Part shown: positions 19,180 through 28,038 of the stretch, piece after piece | Position numbering within the stretch: position 1 is the stretch's first letter | Layout of the letters: the number at the start of each line of letters is the position of its first letter | Origin: Bryobacteraceae bacterium | GTDB taxonomy: Bacteria; Acidobacteriota; Terriglobia; Bryobacterales; Bryobacteraceae | Length of the DNA: 50,350 bases | Assembly: GCA_025980665.1 (NCBI GenBank) | Contig: JAICXC010000022.1 | Span: forward strand, 1-50,350 | Reading direction: 5' to 3' | Notes under the pieces: generated by a model | Seen by the model: the letters and a program-made list of their open reading frames with translations, nothing else | What the model was told of the DNA's origin: nothing | The model's database searches: none | Translations under genes and position numbers: made by a program

Positions 19180-19878
19180 ATGAAGAAGATTGTACTCATT
19201 GAGGACGACGCTGACCTTTTTTCGCTGATCCAATACAACTTGGAGAAGGAAGGCTTCGCATTTGCCGGCTCCCGCACAGGTAAGGGCGCCATCGAACTCT
19301 TCCGCCGCGAAAAGCCCGACCTTATCATTCTCGATATCATGCTTCCGGATTCCGACGGGCTGGAGATCTGCAAGTCGATTCGTGCGCATCCCGAGCTGTC
19401 TCATACGCCTGTCATTTTCCTTACGGCTCGCGCTTCGGAAACCGATCGCATAGTCGGTCTGGAGCTCGGCGCCAATGACTATATCGTCAAGCCATTCTTC
19501 GTCAGGGAGCTGATCGCGCGGATCAAGATCCATTTCCGTGGAGCGCCCTCGTCTACGAAGCTTCTGAAAATCGGCGATCTCGAACTCGACCGCACCCGTT
19601 GCCAGGTGCGTCTGGGCGGACATGAAGTCTCACTCACCGCCACCGAATTCCGGCTGCTCGAATTTCTCATGAGCCGCCCTGGCGTCGTTTTCAGCCGCGA
19701 GCAGTTGCTCGATGCCGTGTGGGGTCATGACCGTGCCGTGACCGACCGTACCGTCGACGTCTACATTCTGCGCCTGCGCCAGAAGATTGAGACTCCCGAC
19801 GGCACTTCGTTTCTGCGCAGCGTCCGCGGCTTCGGTTATAGCTTCGAGCCTGGCGTCGCCCAAACCGCTGCTACTTAG
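19180..19878 (+). CDS. phoB: Phosphate regulon response regulator PhoB-like
   Basis: This is a 232-residue OmpR/PhoB-type regulator. The receiver has acidic residues E8-D9-D10, the phosphorylation site D52 and K104. The C-terminal winged-helix domain shows the usual L-T-A-T-E-F-R-L-L, F-S-R-E-Q-L-L-D-A-V-W-G and R-T-V-D-V-Y-I-L-R-L-R-Q-K blocks and ends in R-G-F-G-Y-S-F. It is paired with phoR 54 bp upstream and is the likely reader of the TTGTAAC half-sites in the island. Its 3' end overlaps the opposing gene by 8 bp. Confidence 0.94.
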   Translation: MKKIVLIEDDADLFSLIQYNLEKEGFAFAGSRTGKGAIELFRREKPDLIILDIMLPDSDGLEICKSIRAHPELSHTPVIFLTARASETDRIVGLELGANDYIVKPFFVRELIARIKIHFRGAPSSTKLLKIGDLELDRTRCQVRLGGHEVSLTATEFRLLEFLMSRPGVVFSREQLLDAVWGHDRAVTDRTVDVYILRLRQKIETPDGTSFLRSVRGFGYSFEPGVAQTAAT

Positions 19879-20134
19879 GCGTAACGACCGCTATTCCGTT
19901 CCGCCGCCGTCGATCTTGCACTATTTCCTTGCATGCCGCGACGTCTCTGTCTCTCTGAACACTGATCTCTTCATCGCTCGCCAGGCGGTGTGATTTTGCC
20001 AGCAACAACTGCGCGGCCCGCATGGCGGAGACTTCCACCGGAGCCGATCCTTCCACGTCCATCAGCGACACAAATTGCGGAAGGCTCGCCTCCAACGCCC
20101 GCACTTGTTGCCAATAGCGCCTTATGTCTCTCAC
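19871..20134 (-). CDS. Small hypothetical protein, coupled to the coiled-coil gene
   Basis: This is an 87-residue protein, rich in charge, mostly helical in appearance, with no membrane segment or recognised motif. It opens M-R-D-I-R-R-Y-W-Q-Q-V. The start is a GTG that overlaps the TGA of the upstream gene (GTGA, 20131-20134), which is the main support for it being real. The family is not recognised. It ends inside the last 8 bp of phoB on the other strand. Confidence 0.55.
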   Translation of the reverse strand: MRDIRRYWQQVRALEASLPQFVSLMDVEGSAPVEVSAMRAAQLLLAKSHRLASDEEISVQRDRDVAACKEIVQDRRRRNGIAVVTPK

Positions 20135-20793
20135 GCTGCCGCTCTCCTATCCTGATAGGCCCGCTCAATCCGGTCGGCATTGTTCGAAACCTGCACCGCA
20201 AGGCGCTTCAACCCGGCTGCTCGAGCCAACAGCGCTCCCGCGACTCCCTTTGACATATCCACCGGCAGCACCATCTCCTCGCTGACCGCCCCGCGAAGCT
20301 GTTCCAGCACTTTCTCCGCGCGCTCTTGTGCGATCCGCTCCAGTGCTCGAGCCTTAGCCTCCAGCGCATGCGCTTCCTCACGCAGGCTTGCGATCTGCGC
20401 CCGCGGGATCAGATGCTCGGCGAGTCTCTCGATGGCTAGCCCCAGCGTCCGGATTTGCGCCTCCCCTACCGCGACTTCATCCAGCTTTTTGAATTCCAGC
20501 TTCTTCCCGGAGGCCGCCGCCTCCACTAGATTCTCCAGGGCCTTTTCCGATAACTCCGCAACTCGCGCGCGCGCTTCCTTCGCGTGCCGGTTCAGCGAAC
20601 GTTCCGCGGTCCGCAGACGCTCCAGACGATCCTCCGCCTGTTGTTGGGCGCCCATCGCCTCGCACACCGGCGGCTGCGATTCGGCTTGCTGAACCGCCTC
20701 CGCCGCGCGGGCTTGCAGATCCTGCACCAAAGCTCGTTCATCTTCCGTCGCTACTGCTTCAAGTGTCGGCGTCTCCGCCAGATAGAAACTCAT
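20131..20793 (-). CDS. Hypothetical coiled-coil protein
   Basis: This 220-residue soluble protein is rich in alanine, glutamate and arginine. Long heptad-like helical stretches run from about residue 20 to 180, and a more conserved-looking tail contains L-P-V-D-M-S-K-G-V-A-G. No known family was recognised. It has no signal peptide, so it is probably cytoplasmic. It forms a two-gene unit with the 87-residue protein through a GTGA overlap. Structural or adaptor roles are possible, but the sequence gives no firm clue. Confidence 0.65.
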   Translation of the reverse strand: MSFYLAETPTLEAVATEDERALVQDLQARAAEAVQQAESQPPVCEAMGAQQQAEDRLERLRTAERSLNRHAKEARARVAELSEKALENLVEAAASGKKLEFKKLDEVAVGEAQIRTLGLAIERLAEHLIPRAQIASLREEAHALEAKARALERIAQERAEKVLEQLRGAVSEEMVLPVDMSKGVAGALLARAAGLKRLAVQVSNNADRIERAYQDRRAAA

Positions 20794-21103
20794 GACGTTT
20801 CATTTTCCAGGCAGTTTCGATGCAAGGATCTCGTCCCGCGCGCTCAAGTGCTTGAAGAATTGTGGAGATATTTCAGCGTGAGGTCTGCTTTGTGCGAACT
20901 CAAACCGCCCCAGCAAACGTAGGAGTCTGGAGTACAAGATACCCAGCCCTGCCAGTGCATGTCCGGGTGAACGCCGCGCCAGCCACCCAGCATTCCCGTA
21001 GGGTCTCAGCTTCTTCCCGCAGATCGCCGTTCGTGGATGCAGCGCGGTCGGAGTTCGTGACCGGCGATAAAATCCACTCCGCTACTTTGCGCATCGCCGT
21101 AGA
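20794..21103. other. 310-bp non-coding space
   Basis: No convincing gene, RNA or repeat was seen. Short open frames here lack a ribosome binding site and resemble nothing known. It separates the start of the coiled-coil gene from the end of the Sel1-repeat gene, both leftward, so it may hold the promoter of the former. Confidence 0.5.
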
Positions 21104-22138
21104 TCAGTGTGCGGACTGCTTCGCGTCCGTGATTTGTTCCGCAGTCAGTTTTTTCGCGACCTCGGCCAATTGCCTGCGCGCATCGAGATTGCCTTGCGCC
21201 GCAGCCAGCGCGAACCACTTGTAGGCCTCGACGTCGCTTTGCCGCGTTCCCTTGCCCGCGGCATACATCCGGCCTAAGTTCAACTGCGCCGGTGCCAGCT
21301 TCTGTTCCGCGGCGCGGCGATACCAGTTCACCGCTTCGGCGTCGATTTTGAGGCTGCCCCAGCCTTTCTCGTAGGTCATTCCCAGCACATTTTGCGCCGG
21401 GGCGTAACCTTCCTGGGCTAACGCACGAAGACTCTCCTGACCCTGGGAAATGCCCTGCTGCGCGGCCTTGGTGGACCACTTGACCGCCTCGGCAGGATTC
21501 TTCGCGACACCCATGCCGATCGTATATGCCATTCCGAGAGCAGCCTGGGCTTCTGGCACGCCTTGATCGGCGGCCTTGCGAAACCAAGTAATGGCCTCGG
21601 GATCATTCTTGGTCACGCCGACGCCGTTCGCGTAGGCGATCCCCACGCTGTATTGCGCTACGGCGAACCCCTGGTCGGCCGCTTTGCGATACAGCGCCAC
21701 TGCCTGCGCCGGGTCCTTCTTAACGCTCTCGCCGCGTGCGTACATGGACGCGAGATTGGCCTGCGCTTGCGGATCGTTCTGATCGGCGGCCTTGCGTAGC
21801 CAGTTCGCCGCCTCCGTGTAGTTTTGCTTCACGCCCTGCCCGTTCAGATACGCGAGGCCGAGGTTGCCCTGGGCTGCGGGCTGGCCCTGCTCGGCCGCCT
21901 TGCGAAACCAGTTCACTGCCTCCGTGTAATTCCGCGAAACTCCATAGCCGAAAGCGTACATGCTGCCTAGAATGGTCTGGGCCGCCGCGTCGCCGCGTTG
22001 GGCCAACGGCTGGATGATACGCAAGGCGGCCGCGTAGTCCTTCCGGCCGATAGCGGCCTGCGCGTCCTGAAGAGGGTGCGACGATTGGGCGATGGCCAGA
22101 CCCGTCACCAGAAGCAAACTTGCCGCCCAGAATTTCAT
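21104..22138 (-). CDS. Sel1-repeat (SLR) protein, exported
   Basis: This is a 344-residue protein with an N-terminal signal peptide (residues 1-18, ending A-I-A-Q). About seven Sel1-like repeats of 36 residues follow, with the pattern A-Q-x-x-L-G-x-x-Y-x-x-G-x-G-V and A-x-x-W-x-x-K-A-A-x-Q-G. Repeats near residues 225-250 are degenerate. Such helical solenoids act as adaptors, often in the envelope. It stands alone between two intergenic spaces, and the partner is unknown. Confidence 0.88.
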   Translation of the reverse strand: MKFWAASLLLVTGLAIAQSSHPLQDAQAAIGRKDYAAALRIIQPLAQRGDAAAQTILGSMYAFGYGVSRNYTEAVNWFRKAAEQGQPAAQGNLGLAYLNGQGVKQNYTEAANWLRKAADQNDPQAQANLASMYARGESVKKDPAQAVALYRKAADQGFAVAQYSVGIAYANGVGVTKNDPEAITWFRKAADQGVPEAQAALGMAYTIGMGVAKNPAEAVKWSTKAAQQGISQGQESLRALAQEGYAPAQNVLGMTYEKGWGSLKIDAEAVNWYRRAAEQKLAPAQLNLGRMYAAGKGTRQSDVEAYKWFALAAAQGNLDARRQLAEVAKKLTAEQITDAKQSAH

Positions 22139-22165
22139 CAGCCCTATTGTACTCTGCAGGCTATT

Positions 22166-23308
22166 TCAAGACCGCGTGCCGGACGTCTCTTCCCAATAGC
22201 CTCTAATCGCAGCTTCAATCCGTTCGCAGGCATGTCCATCCCCATATGGATTGTGGATGCGCGACATTCGCTCGTATTCATCCGGGCAATCGAGCAATGT
22301 CATAGTTTCCCCCACGATGCGATCCGTGTCGGTGCCTACCAGTTTCACCGTGCCTGCTTCGACGGCTTCCGGCCGCTCGGTTTTCTCCCGCATAACTAGA
22401 ACCGGTTTTCCCAAAGAAGGTCCTTCTTCCTGGATGCCGCCGGAATCGGTCAGAATCACGTAGGCTCGGCGCATCAGATCGACGAAAGGAACATAGTCCA
22501 TGGGCTCGACAAGCGTAATATTCGGATGCGACCGCAAACGTTCATCGACGATCCCCTGCACGTTCGGGTTCGGGTGGACGGGATAGACCAAGTGAACGTC
22601 CTGGCGATCCGCGATGGTCGCCAAGGCTTGGCAGATCCGTATGAATCCCTCACCGAAGCTCTCCCGCCGGTGCGCGGTGACCAGGATCAGGCGTTTGCCC
22701 GGCCGGCTGAAATGAGAATCCGACCGCATCAGGTCCCCGCGCTCGAGGCGTTCGCGGATCTCGAGTACCGCATCGATGCCCGTGTTTCCGGTGACCCATA
22801 TGTGCTCCGTAATACCTTCGCGGCGTAGATTCGCGGCTGCGGATTCCGTGGCCGCGAAATGCAAGCGGGCCATCCTGGCGGTGAGGACGCGATTCAGCTC
22901 CTCAGGGAAGGGCTGCCGGAGATCCCCGGTACGCAATCCGGCCTCGACGTGCGCGACTGGGACTTCTTTGTAGAATGCGGCCAGCGCACCGCATAAGGTT
23001 GTGGTCGTATCGCCTTGCACCACCGCCAGGTTGGGTTTCGATTCAGCGAACGGCCGCTCCAGGGCCTGGATAATTCGGGCGGTGGACTGAAACAGTGATT
23101 GGCCCGGCGTCATCACGTTCAGATCGTAATCCGGCGTTACCTCGAAAGCCGCCAGGACTTGGTCGAGCATCCCGCGATGCTGAGCGGTCACGCAGACTTT
23201 GGTTTCGTACAGTTCGGGAAACGATCTCAGCTTGCGGAGCAGCGGACAGAGCTTAATCGCTTCCGGCCGAGTACCGAAAATAAAAAGGACGCTGCGTCGC
23301 AATTGCAT
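22166..23308 (-). CDS. wecB: UDP-N-acetylglucosamine 2-epimerase (non-hydrolysing)
   Basis: The gene encodes 380 residues from an ATG at 23308. The enzyme interconverts UDP-GlcNAc and UDP-ManNAc for surface polysaccharides. The opening M-Q-L-R-R-S-V-L-F-I-F-G-T-R-P-E-A-I-K-L is diagnostic. Later come the V-T-G-N-T-G-I-D-A, T-A-H-R-R-E-S-F-G and D-S-G-G-I-Q-E-E blocks of the WecB fold. The open frame continues 81 codons upstream, but that extension covers the divergent ackA start and matches nothing, so it is dropped. It diverges from ackA with 49 bp between start codons. Confidence 0.95.
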   Translation of the reverse strand: MQLRRSVLFIFGTRPEAIKLCPLLRKLRSFPELYETKVCVTAQHRGMLDQVLAAFEVTPDYDLNVMTPGQSLFQSTARIIQALERPFAESKPNLAVVQGDTTTTLCGALAAFYKEVPVAHVEAGLRTGDLRQPFPEELNRVLTARMARLHFAATESAAANLRREGITEHIWVTGNTGIDAVLEIRERLERGDLMRSDSHFSRPGKRLILVTAHRRESFGEGFIRICQALATIADRQDVHLVYPVHPNPNVQGIVDERLRSHPNITLVEPMDYVPFVDLMRRAYVILTDSGGIQEEGPSLGKPVLVMREKTERPEAVEAGTVKLVGTDTDRIVGETMTLLDCPDEYERMSRIHNPYGDGHACERIEAAIRGYWEETSGTRS

Positions 23309-23357
23309 CCGATTGTATCGCAGCCTCCGGACCTGAAACACTAAAAGCCGGTAAGCC

Positions 23358-24497
23358 ATGAAGGTCCTCATCCTAAACCCCGGCAGTTCGTCTCTCCGAT
23401 ACGCGCTGATCTCCGCCGATCCGCCCCGCGGCGACCAGGTTCGCGGAAAGGAACTTCTCTCGGGCGTTATCGAACCGATAAACGACCACGCCGAGGCAGC
23501 CTCCCAGTTATTCAACCGCATGCAGTGGACTGCGGCCGATTTCGACCTCATGGCTTTGCGAGTAGTGCAGGGCGGAGACCGCTACCACGATCCGGTGCGG
23601 ATAGACGACGAGGTTCTCGCGGGCATCGAAGCCCTGGAGGATCTCGCGCCCCTGCACAACGCCACTTCCGTGGCTGTATTTCGGGCATTTCAGAAGGCCC
23701 TGCAGAAGCGCGTGCCTGCAATGGCGATCTTCGATTCGAGCTTTCACCGAACAATTCCGCCGATCGCGTACACCTACGCCCTTCCGCACCAGCTGGCCGC
23801 CAAGCATCGCATCCGCCGTTACGGATTCCACGGGATCTCGCACAATTACCTGATGCTGCGCTATGCGGAAATGACCGGAACCCCGGTCGCGCAGACCAAT
23901 ATCATCACGTTGCACCTGGGGGGCGGATGTTCCGCCACCGCGATCAAGAACGGTGAATCGGTGGATACCTCGATGGGCTTCACGCCGCTTGAAGGCCTGG
24001 TGATGGGCACACGGTCGGGTGACCTGGATCCGGCGGTTATCGGATTCCTCGCGCGGAAAGAAAACGTTTCCGTGGAAGAGGTGGAACGATGGTTGAACAC
24101 AGATGCCGGACTGCTGGGAATCTCGGGGATCTCACAAGATGTGCGAGTTCTTGTGGAACGAGCAAAGACGGACGAACGCGCCCTGTTGGCGTTGGACGTT
24201 TTCTGCTACCGGGTCAAGAAATACGTCGGCGCTTATCTCGCCGCGATGGGCGGAGCCACGGCCATCATATTTAGCGGCGGTATTGGAGAAGGCGCATCGG
24301 GAATCCGGCAGAGCATTTGCACGGGCCTAGAATCCTTCGGTGTGGAATTGGATCCCGCGAAGAATGGGGAAACGGATGGCGAACGGCGCATCACTCGCGA
24401 GCAATCGCGTCTGCCTGCATATGTCATCCCCACGGACGAAGGTTTAATGATGGCGCACCTGGGGCTCCACTGGCACGCACGCACGGCCACGATATAG
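23358..24497 (+). CDS. ackA: Acetate kinase
   Basis: This 379-residue protein makes acetyl phosphate and ADP from acetate and ATP, and the reverse. Active-site residues are in place: N7 in L-N-P-G-S-S-S, R68, D126, H158 in R-Y-G-F-H-G-I-S-H, R219 in G-T-R-S-G-D and E361. Two usual motif residues differ: R-V-V-H-G-G is R-V-V-Q-G-G here and H-L-G-N-G is H-L-G-G-G. Such changes occur in acetate kinases of some phyla and need not affect activity. There is no pta or phosphoketolase gene nearby. The 3' end faces the c-di-GMP gene with 6 bp between them. Confidence 0.94.
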   Translation: MKVLILNPGSSSLRYALISADPPRGDQVRGKELLSGVIEPINDHAEAASQLFNRMQWTAADFDLMALRVVQGGDRYHDPVRIDDEVLAGIEALEDLAPLHNATSVAVFRAFQKALQKRVPAMAIFDSSFHRTIPPIAYTYALPHQLAAKHRIRRYGFHGISHNYLMLRYAEMTGTPVAQTNIITLHLGGGCSATAIKNGESVDTSMGFTPLEGLVMGTRSGDLDPAVIGFLARKENVSVEEVERWLNTDAGLLGISGISQDVRVLVERAKTDERALLALDVFCYRVKKYVGAYLAAMGGATAIIFSGGIGEGASGIRQSICTGLESFGVELDPAKNGETDGERRITREQSRLPAYVIPTDEGLMMAHLGLHWHARTATI

Positions 24498-24503
24498 CGA
24501 TCG

Positions 24504-26945
24504 TCAGCCCTTTAGCGGTGTCACCAGCAGCGTCTGCGCCTCGCCGGTCACCGTGTGTGATTCGATTTTTTTGTGAAGCAAAAAATCGGTCGCCTGTCCG
24601 GCAGGCAAGGGTTTGCTGTAGAAGAATCCCTGAGCGTTAGCGCCTTCAGCGGTGGACAGCAGAAAGGCTTGCTGTTCCTCAGTCTCTACGCTCTTGGCGA
24701 TAATCTCAATTCCCAGTTGGCTCGCGAGGTGCAGCATCAAGCGAACTGTGCCCGCATCGGCGGGATTAAACGTCATCGCTTTGATGAGTTGCGGAGCGAT
24801 CTTAAGGCGCTTGACTTGATAGGCTTTAAGCCGTCCGATGGAGGTAAATTCAGCCCCGAAGTCATCGACTGCGATGCGAACTCCCAGTGTGTGGAGCTTC
24901 TGAAGCACGTCCGGATTCGCGCCAAAGGCGTCCGAGAGGACCGCTTCCGGCACATCGAATTCCAGATCTTGCGGTTCAAGTCCCCATTTGAGCAAGGTCT
25001 TCTGGACGTCCTGATAGAAATCGCGGCCCAGCTTCAATTGAGAACCCGAAAGGTTGACCGATATCACCGGAGGTTCTACGCCCTGATCCCGCCACTGCCG
25101 GAACTGCTGGCAAGCTTTGTCCAGGACCCATGCTCCCAGCGGGACGATTACACCCGTCCGCTCCGCGGCGCTCAGGAATGCGCCGGGCGAGAGTTGGCCC
25201 AGGCGAGGATGGTTCCAGCGCACCAGCGCTTCTACGCCTACGACCTCGCCCGAGGCCACCGTTACCTGCGGTTGATAGTACAACTCCAGCTCTTCGCGAT
25301 CGATTCCTGCGCGCAAGTCTTCCGCGATGCTGACGCGCTCGTGGACCACGGCGTCTAGCTCCTGCGAATGAAAACGGTAGCGGTCACGACCCTCTTCCTT
25401 GGCGCGATACAGCGCCCGGTCGGCTTGACCCAGGATCTCAGCCGCGTTCTCCACCTCCGGCGCATACAGTGCGATGCCCATCGTCGCAGTGATCCGAAGC
25501 ACGTTGCCGTCGATAGTATATGGCTCCGCCAGGAGGGTCCGGATTTTCGCCGCCAAGCTTCCTGCCGTGGAAGGATCTGTCACGTCGGACTGAAGAATAG
25601 CGAATTCGTCGCCTCCGAAGCGCGAAACTAAATCGTTTTCACGCACCGCGCTGGTCATCCGCTGCGCGACGGTCTTCAGCAACACATCGCCGGTCTGATG
25701 ACCCAGCGAGTCATTCACATCTTTGAAGTTGTCCAGATCCACATAGTGCACCGCGAAGGGCGTGTCTCCGCGGCGCGATGCCGCCAGCGCCAATCCCAGC
25801 CGATCGAGGAATGTGATCCGGTTAGCCAGCCCCGTCAGTGCGTCTGTCCGCGCTAGCCGTGCCATTTTGGCCTCATCCTGCTTGCGCTCGGTAATATCGC
25901 GAAAGAAGAACGTGCGTCCAAGGTTGTGCTGATTCGGTGCGGGAAGCGCGGCGCTGTGTCTTTCAAAGATTCGACCGTCCTTGAATTCGATTTCGTCCTC
26001 GATCTCCTGTTCGGGATGTGCATATAACCCTTCGAGCCGGGCCAGGAATCCTTGCCCATCTTTGAGCTTCATCCTGACCGCCTCTAACAGGACTTTATCC
26101 AGCTCCGACTTCGCGGTCTCGGCAGGAATCTTCCACATATCCAGAAAGCGCTGGTTGCAGGTGAGAATCCGCTGGTCGGCGCCGACAACCAGAAAGCCAT
26201 TTGGCGATTTCTCCATGGCGGTGCGAAACAGAATGTTTCCCAAGTCGACCTGTTCTTCGGCCTGCTTGCGCGCAGTAATATCAAACAGCATGCCTTCAAA
26301 CGCGACCAGAGTGCCGGCATGGTCATGGAGGGCAGAGATGTGATTCTCAAACCAGCGATAATTCCCGTCAGCAAATCGGACGCGGAATATCAACCAGAAG
26401 GACACGGCAAGGTCCGTTAGCAGCCTCTCGAACCATGCCACTACTCGCAGGACATCGTCGGGGTGGACAATATCCAGGTAAAAAGTGGACGACGATAGGA
26501 ATTGCGCCTGCGAATAACCCCACTTGGAAACATTTTCTGAAATATAGGTCAGGGGCATGCCCGGCTGGGCTTTGATGCGAAACAGCACGGTGGTGCTGTT
26601 GTCCACAATGCGTTTGGCATCTGCTAACTCCGAGGTATTCCGGGCGCGTGCAATTGAAGCTCCGATGATCTCGCCGAGCACCTGTAACGCATCGGACTCG
26701 GCTACGGTCCATTTTCGCTTAGCGTGACCCCGCTCGCTCATCAAAAAGCCGCCGTCCGGCGCCTGGATGCTTTTCAGAAGCACCACGCGGTGGGCCGCAA
26801 TGGCTTCGCCCGCCTCCATAAGCGCCGCCGGTAGCGCGGCCTCCAGTGAGAGAGCCGCCATCAGGTTCGCTGCAATCTTGGTAATCGCGTCCAGGATGCA
26901 ATCCTGCTTCCGTTCCGTATTAGCGTCCACCTCTTTCAGCTTCAT
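24504..26945 (-). CDS. PAS-PAS-GGDEF-EAL protein with degenerate EAL domain
   Basis: This is an 813-residue soluble protein. The order is an N-terminal helical sensor part (1-105), PAS (about 110-230), PAS (240-355), GGDEF (365-525) and EAL (545-795). GGDEF is intact at 444-448, with an I-site R435-x-x-D438, so c-di-GMP synthesis is likely. The EAL motif is present at 572-574, but several catalytic positions are changed. D-D-F-G-T-G is D-D-F-G-A-E at 694-699, K-I-D is K-I-A, and A-E-G-V-E-T is A-K-S-V-E-T at 750-755, which removes the base glutamate. Phosphodiesterase activity is therefore doubtful. It follows yfiR by 1 bp and is part of the same leftward unit. Confidence 0.92.
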   Translation of the reverse strand: MKLKEVDANTERKQDCILDAITKIAANLMAALSLEAALPAALMEAGEAIAAHRVVLLKSIQAPDGGFLMSERGHAKRKWTVAESDALQVLGEIIGASIARARNTSELADAKRIVDNSTTVLFRIKAQPGMPLTYISENVSKWGYSQAQFLSSSTFYLDIVHPDDVLRVVAWFERLLTDLAVSFWLIFRVRFADGNYRWFENHISALHDHAGTLVAFEGMLFDITARKQAEEQVDLGNILFRTAMEKSPNGFLVVGADQRILTCNQRFLDMWKIPAETAKSELDKVLLEAVRMKLKDGQGFLARLEGLYAHPEQEIEDEIEFKDGRIFERHSAALPAPNQHNLGRTFFFRDITERKQDEAKMARLARTDALTGLANRITFLDRLGLALAASRRGDTPFAVHYVDLDNFKDVNDSLGHQTGDVLLKTVAQRMTSAVRENDLVSRFGGDEFAILQSDVTDPSTAGSLAAKIRTLLAEPYTIDGNVLRITATMGIALYAPEVENAAEILGQADRALYRAKEEGRDRYRFHSQELDAVVHERVSIAEDLRAGIDREELELYYQPQVTVASGEVVGVEALVRWNHPRLGQLSPGAFLSAAERTGVIVPLGAWVLDKACQQFRQWRDQGVEPPVISVNLSGSQLKLGRDFYQDVQKTLLKWGLEPQDLEFDVPEAVLSDAFGANPDVLQKLHTLGVRIAVDDFGAEFTSIGRLKAYQVKRLKIAPQLIKAMTFNPADAGTVRLMLHLASQLGIEIIAKSVETEEQQAFLLSTAEGANAQGFFYSKPLPAGQATDFLLHKKIESHTVTGEAQTLLVTPLKG

Positions 26946-26946
26946 T

Positions 26947-27486
26947 TCACCTCACGATGGTTGCGATGCTCAGCACACGGGAGCTAACACGCAACTGCGC
27001 CTTATCCGCCGAGGTCAGATTCACCAGCAGGCGGATCCGCTCGCCGTCCAGCCGAAGAGCGATTACTCCACCCTGGGCGGCAAACTCCGCGGTGTCTCCC
27101 ACCGTTAGCAGGCCGGGCCGAGCGGCCGCGGCTAGAAGAGCTGGCATCCGGCGGCGCTCAGATGCCGCAATGAAGAGGATCTTGCATTCCCGTGCAGCCG
27201 GAAGGTTGGCTATCCGGAGCACGATCAGTGGCCGGTCGGCGACGCTCTTGGCTCTCACCGCATCGTCCAGAAACCTCCCGAACGGATCTTCGCCCAGGAT
27301 GCAAATAGTTATCGCGCTAGAGGGTTCCGCGAAAGCCTGCGGAGGCCACTCGATGAATTTTGCGAACGTATAGAGGAAGGCCGCCTTCACCTGATACTCG
27401 TTAAATGTTTGCGCCCGGCAGATTCCGGAAGCCAGACTTACAAGAAGCACAGCGCACCACGTTCGGAATGAAATCAGAAACGCCAT
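26947..27486 (-). CDS. YfiR-family periplasmic regulator (DUF4154)
   Basis: This is a 179-residue protein with a signal peptide (residues 1-21, ending C-R-A-Q). The YfiR core follows: F-N-E-Y-Q-V-K-A-A-F-L-Y-T-F-A-K-F-I-E-W-P near the mature N-terminus, then C-I-L-G-E-D-P-F-G and a C-terminal V-N-L-T-S block. YfiR proteins sit in the periplasm and restrain a YfiN-type diguanylate cyclase. The start at 27486 overlaps, out of frame, the final 13 bp of the TonB receptor remnant, so the gene was probably translationally coupled to it. The open frame begins 66 bp earlier, but that part is receptor sequence. Its likely partner is the divergent CHASE8 protein. Confidence 0.88.
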   Translation of the reverse strand: MAFLISFRTWCAVLLVSLASGICRAQTFNEYQVKAAFLYTFAKFIEWPPQAFAEPSSAITICILGEDPFGRFLDDAVRAKSVADRPLIVLRIANLPAARECKILFIAASERRRMPALLAAAARPGLLTVGDTAEFAAQGGVIALRLDGERIRLLVNLTSADKAQLRVSSRVLSIATIVR

Positions 27487-27910
27487 GCCAATTTCACAAA
27501 CCAGCTGCGTTGCACCTGACCGGGAATCAGAACTCTCTGCAGATCTCCGCACTCCATATGCCTCGGACTTAGGAGGTTCTGCCCCTGATCGCCCACTGGT
27601 TGGAGTTGATCTGCGCCACCTGTACGCCGGGCACTAATCGCAACAGATTGGGAATATTGTTAGCTCCCGAAGACGCAATGTCCTCACGTGTGATCACATG
27701 GAGCGCCGCTCCTACCGTTGAGAGCGATTGCTGCTTGTTGGTCGCGGAGGTCGCTTTGAGTTGCACTAGGTCTTCTGGCGCGAGCTCGCTAATATCCCTC
27801 GAAATAGATCCCTGAGGAGATTTCTGACCCGCGGCGACCGCCATGGGGAAGCAACTTGCTGCAAGCATAGAACACAGCCGGATGAGAATATCGCAAAGGA
27901 TTGCCAGCAT
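27474..27910 (-). pseudogene. TonB-dependent receptor remnant with its middle missing
   Basis: Two ends of one receptor lie next to each other in different frames. From the ATG at 27910 come a signal peptide and a plug domain, with V-I-T-R-E-D-I-A-S-S-G and L-L-R-L-V-P-G-V up to Q-W-A-I near 27585, and then a stop at 27569. One frame over, G-Q-N-L-L-S-P-R-H begins at about 27586 and runs to a TGA at 27474-27476, ending K-L-A-W-R-F, a typical barrel terminus with final phenylalanine. Family members usually have 650-750 residues, so some 500-600 residues are absent. It may be a true deletion or an assembly collapse. Receptor, yfiR and GGDEF genes are known neighbours. Confidence 0.8.
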
Positions 27911-28038
27911 CGTTTTTGCTGCTGAAATCGCACGGCACGGCAAAGTTGTCACTTTGGATTTCTCCAGAAGGGCTCCTGCACGTCGGACTCCAGGAGGCGG
28001 CGCTGACTGGCGCGCGTTGAGATGGTGCTTGATATGCG

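Noticed and set aside
23309..23551. N-terminal extension of the UDP-GlcNAc 2-epimerase frame
   Set aside because: The family begins at M-Q-L-R-R; the extension runs over the start of the divergent ackA gene and has no family likeness.
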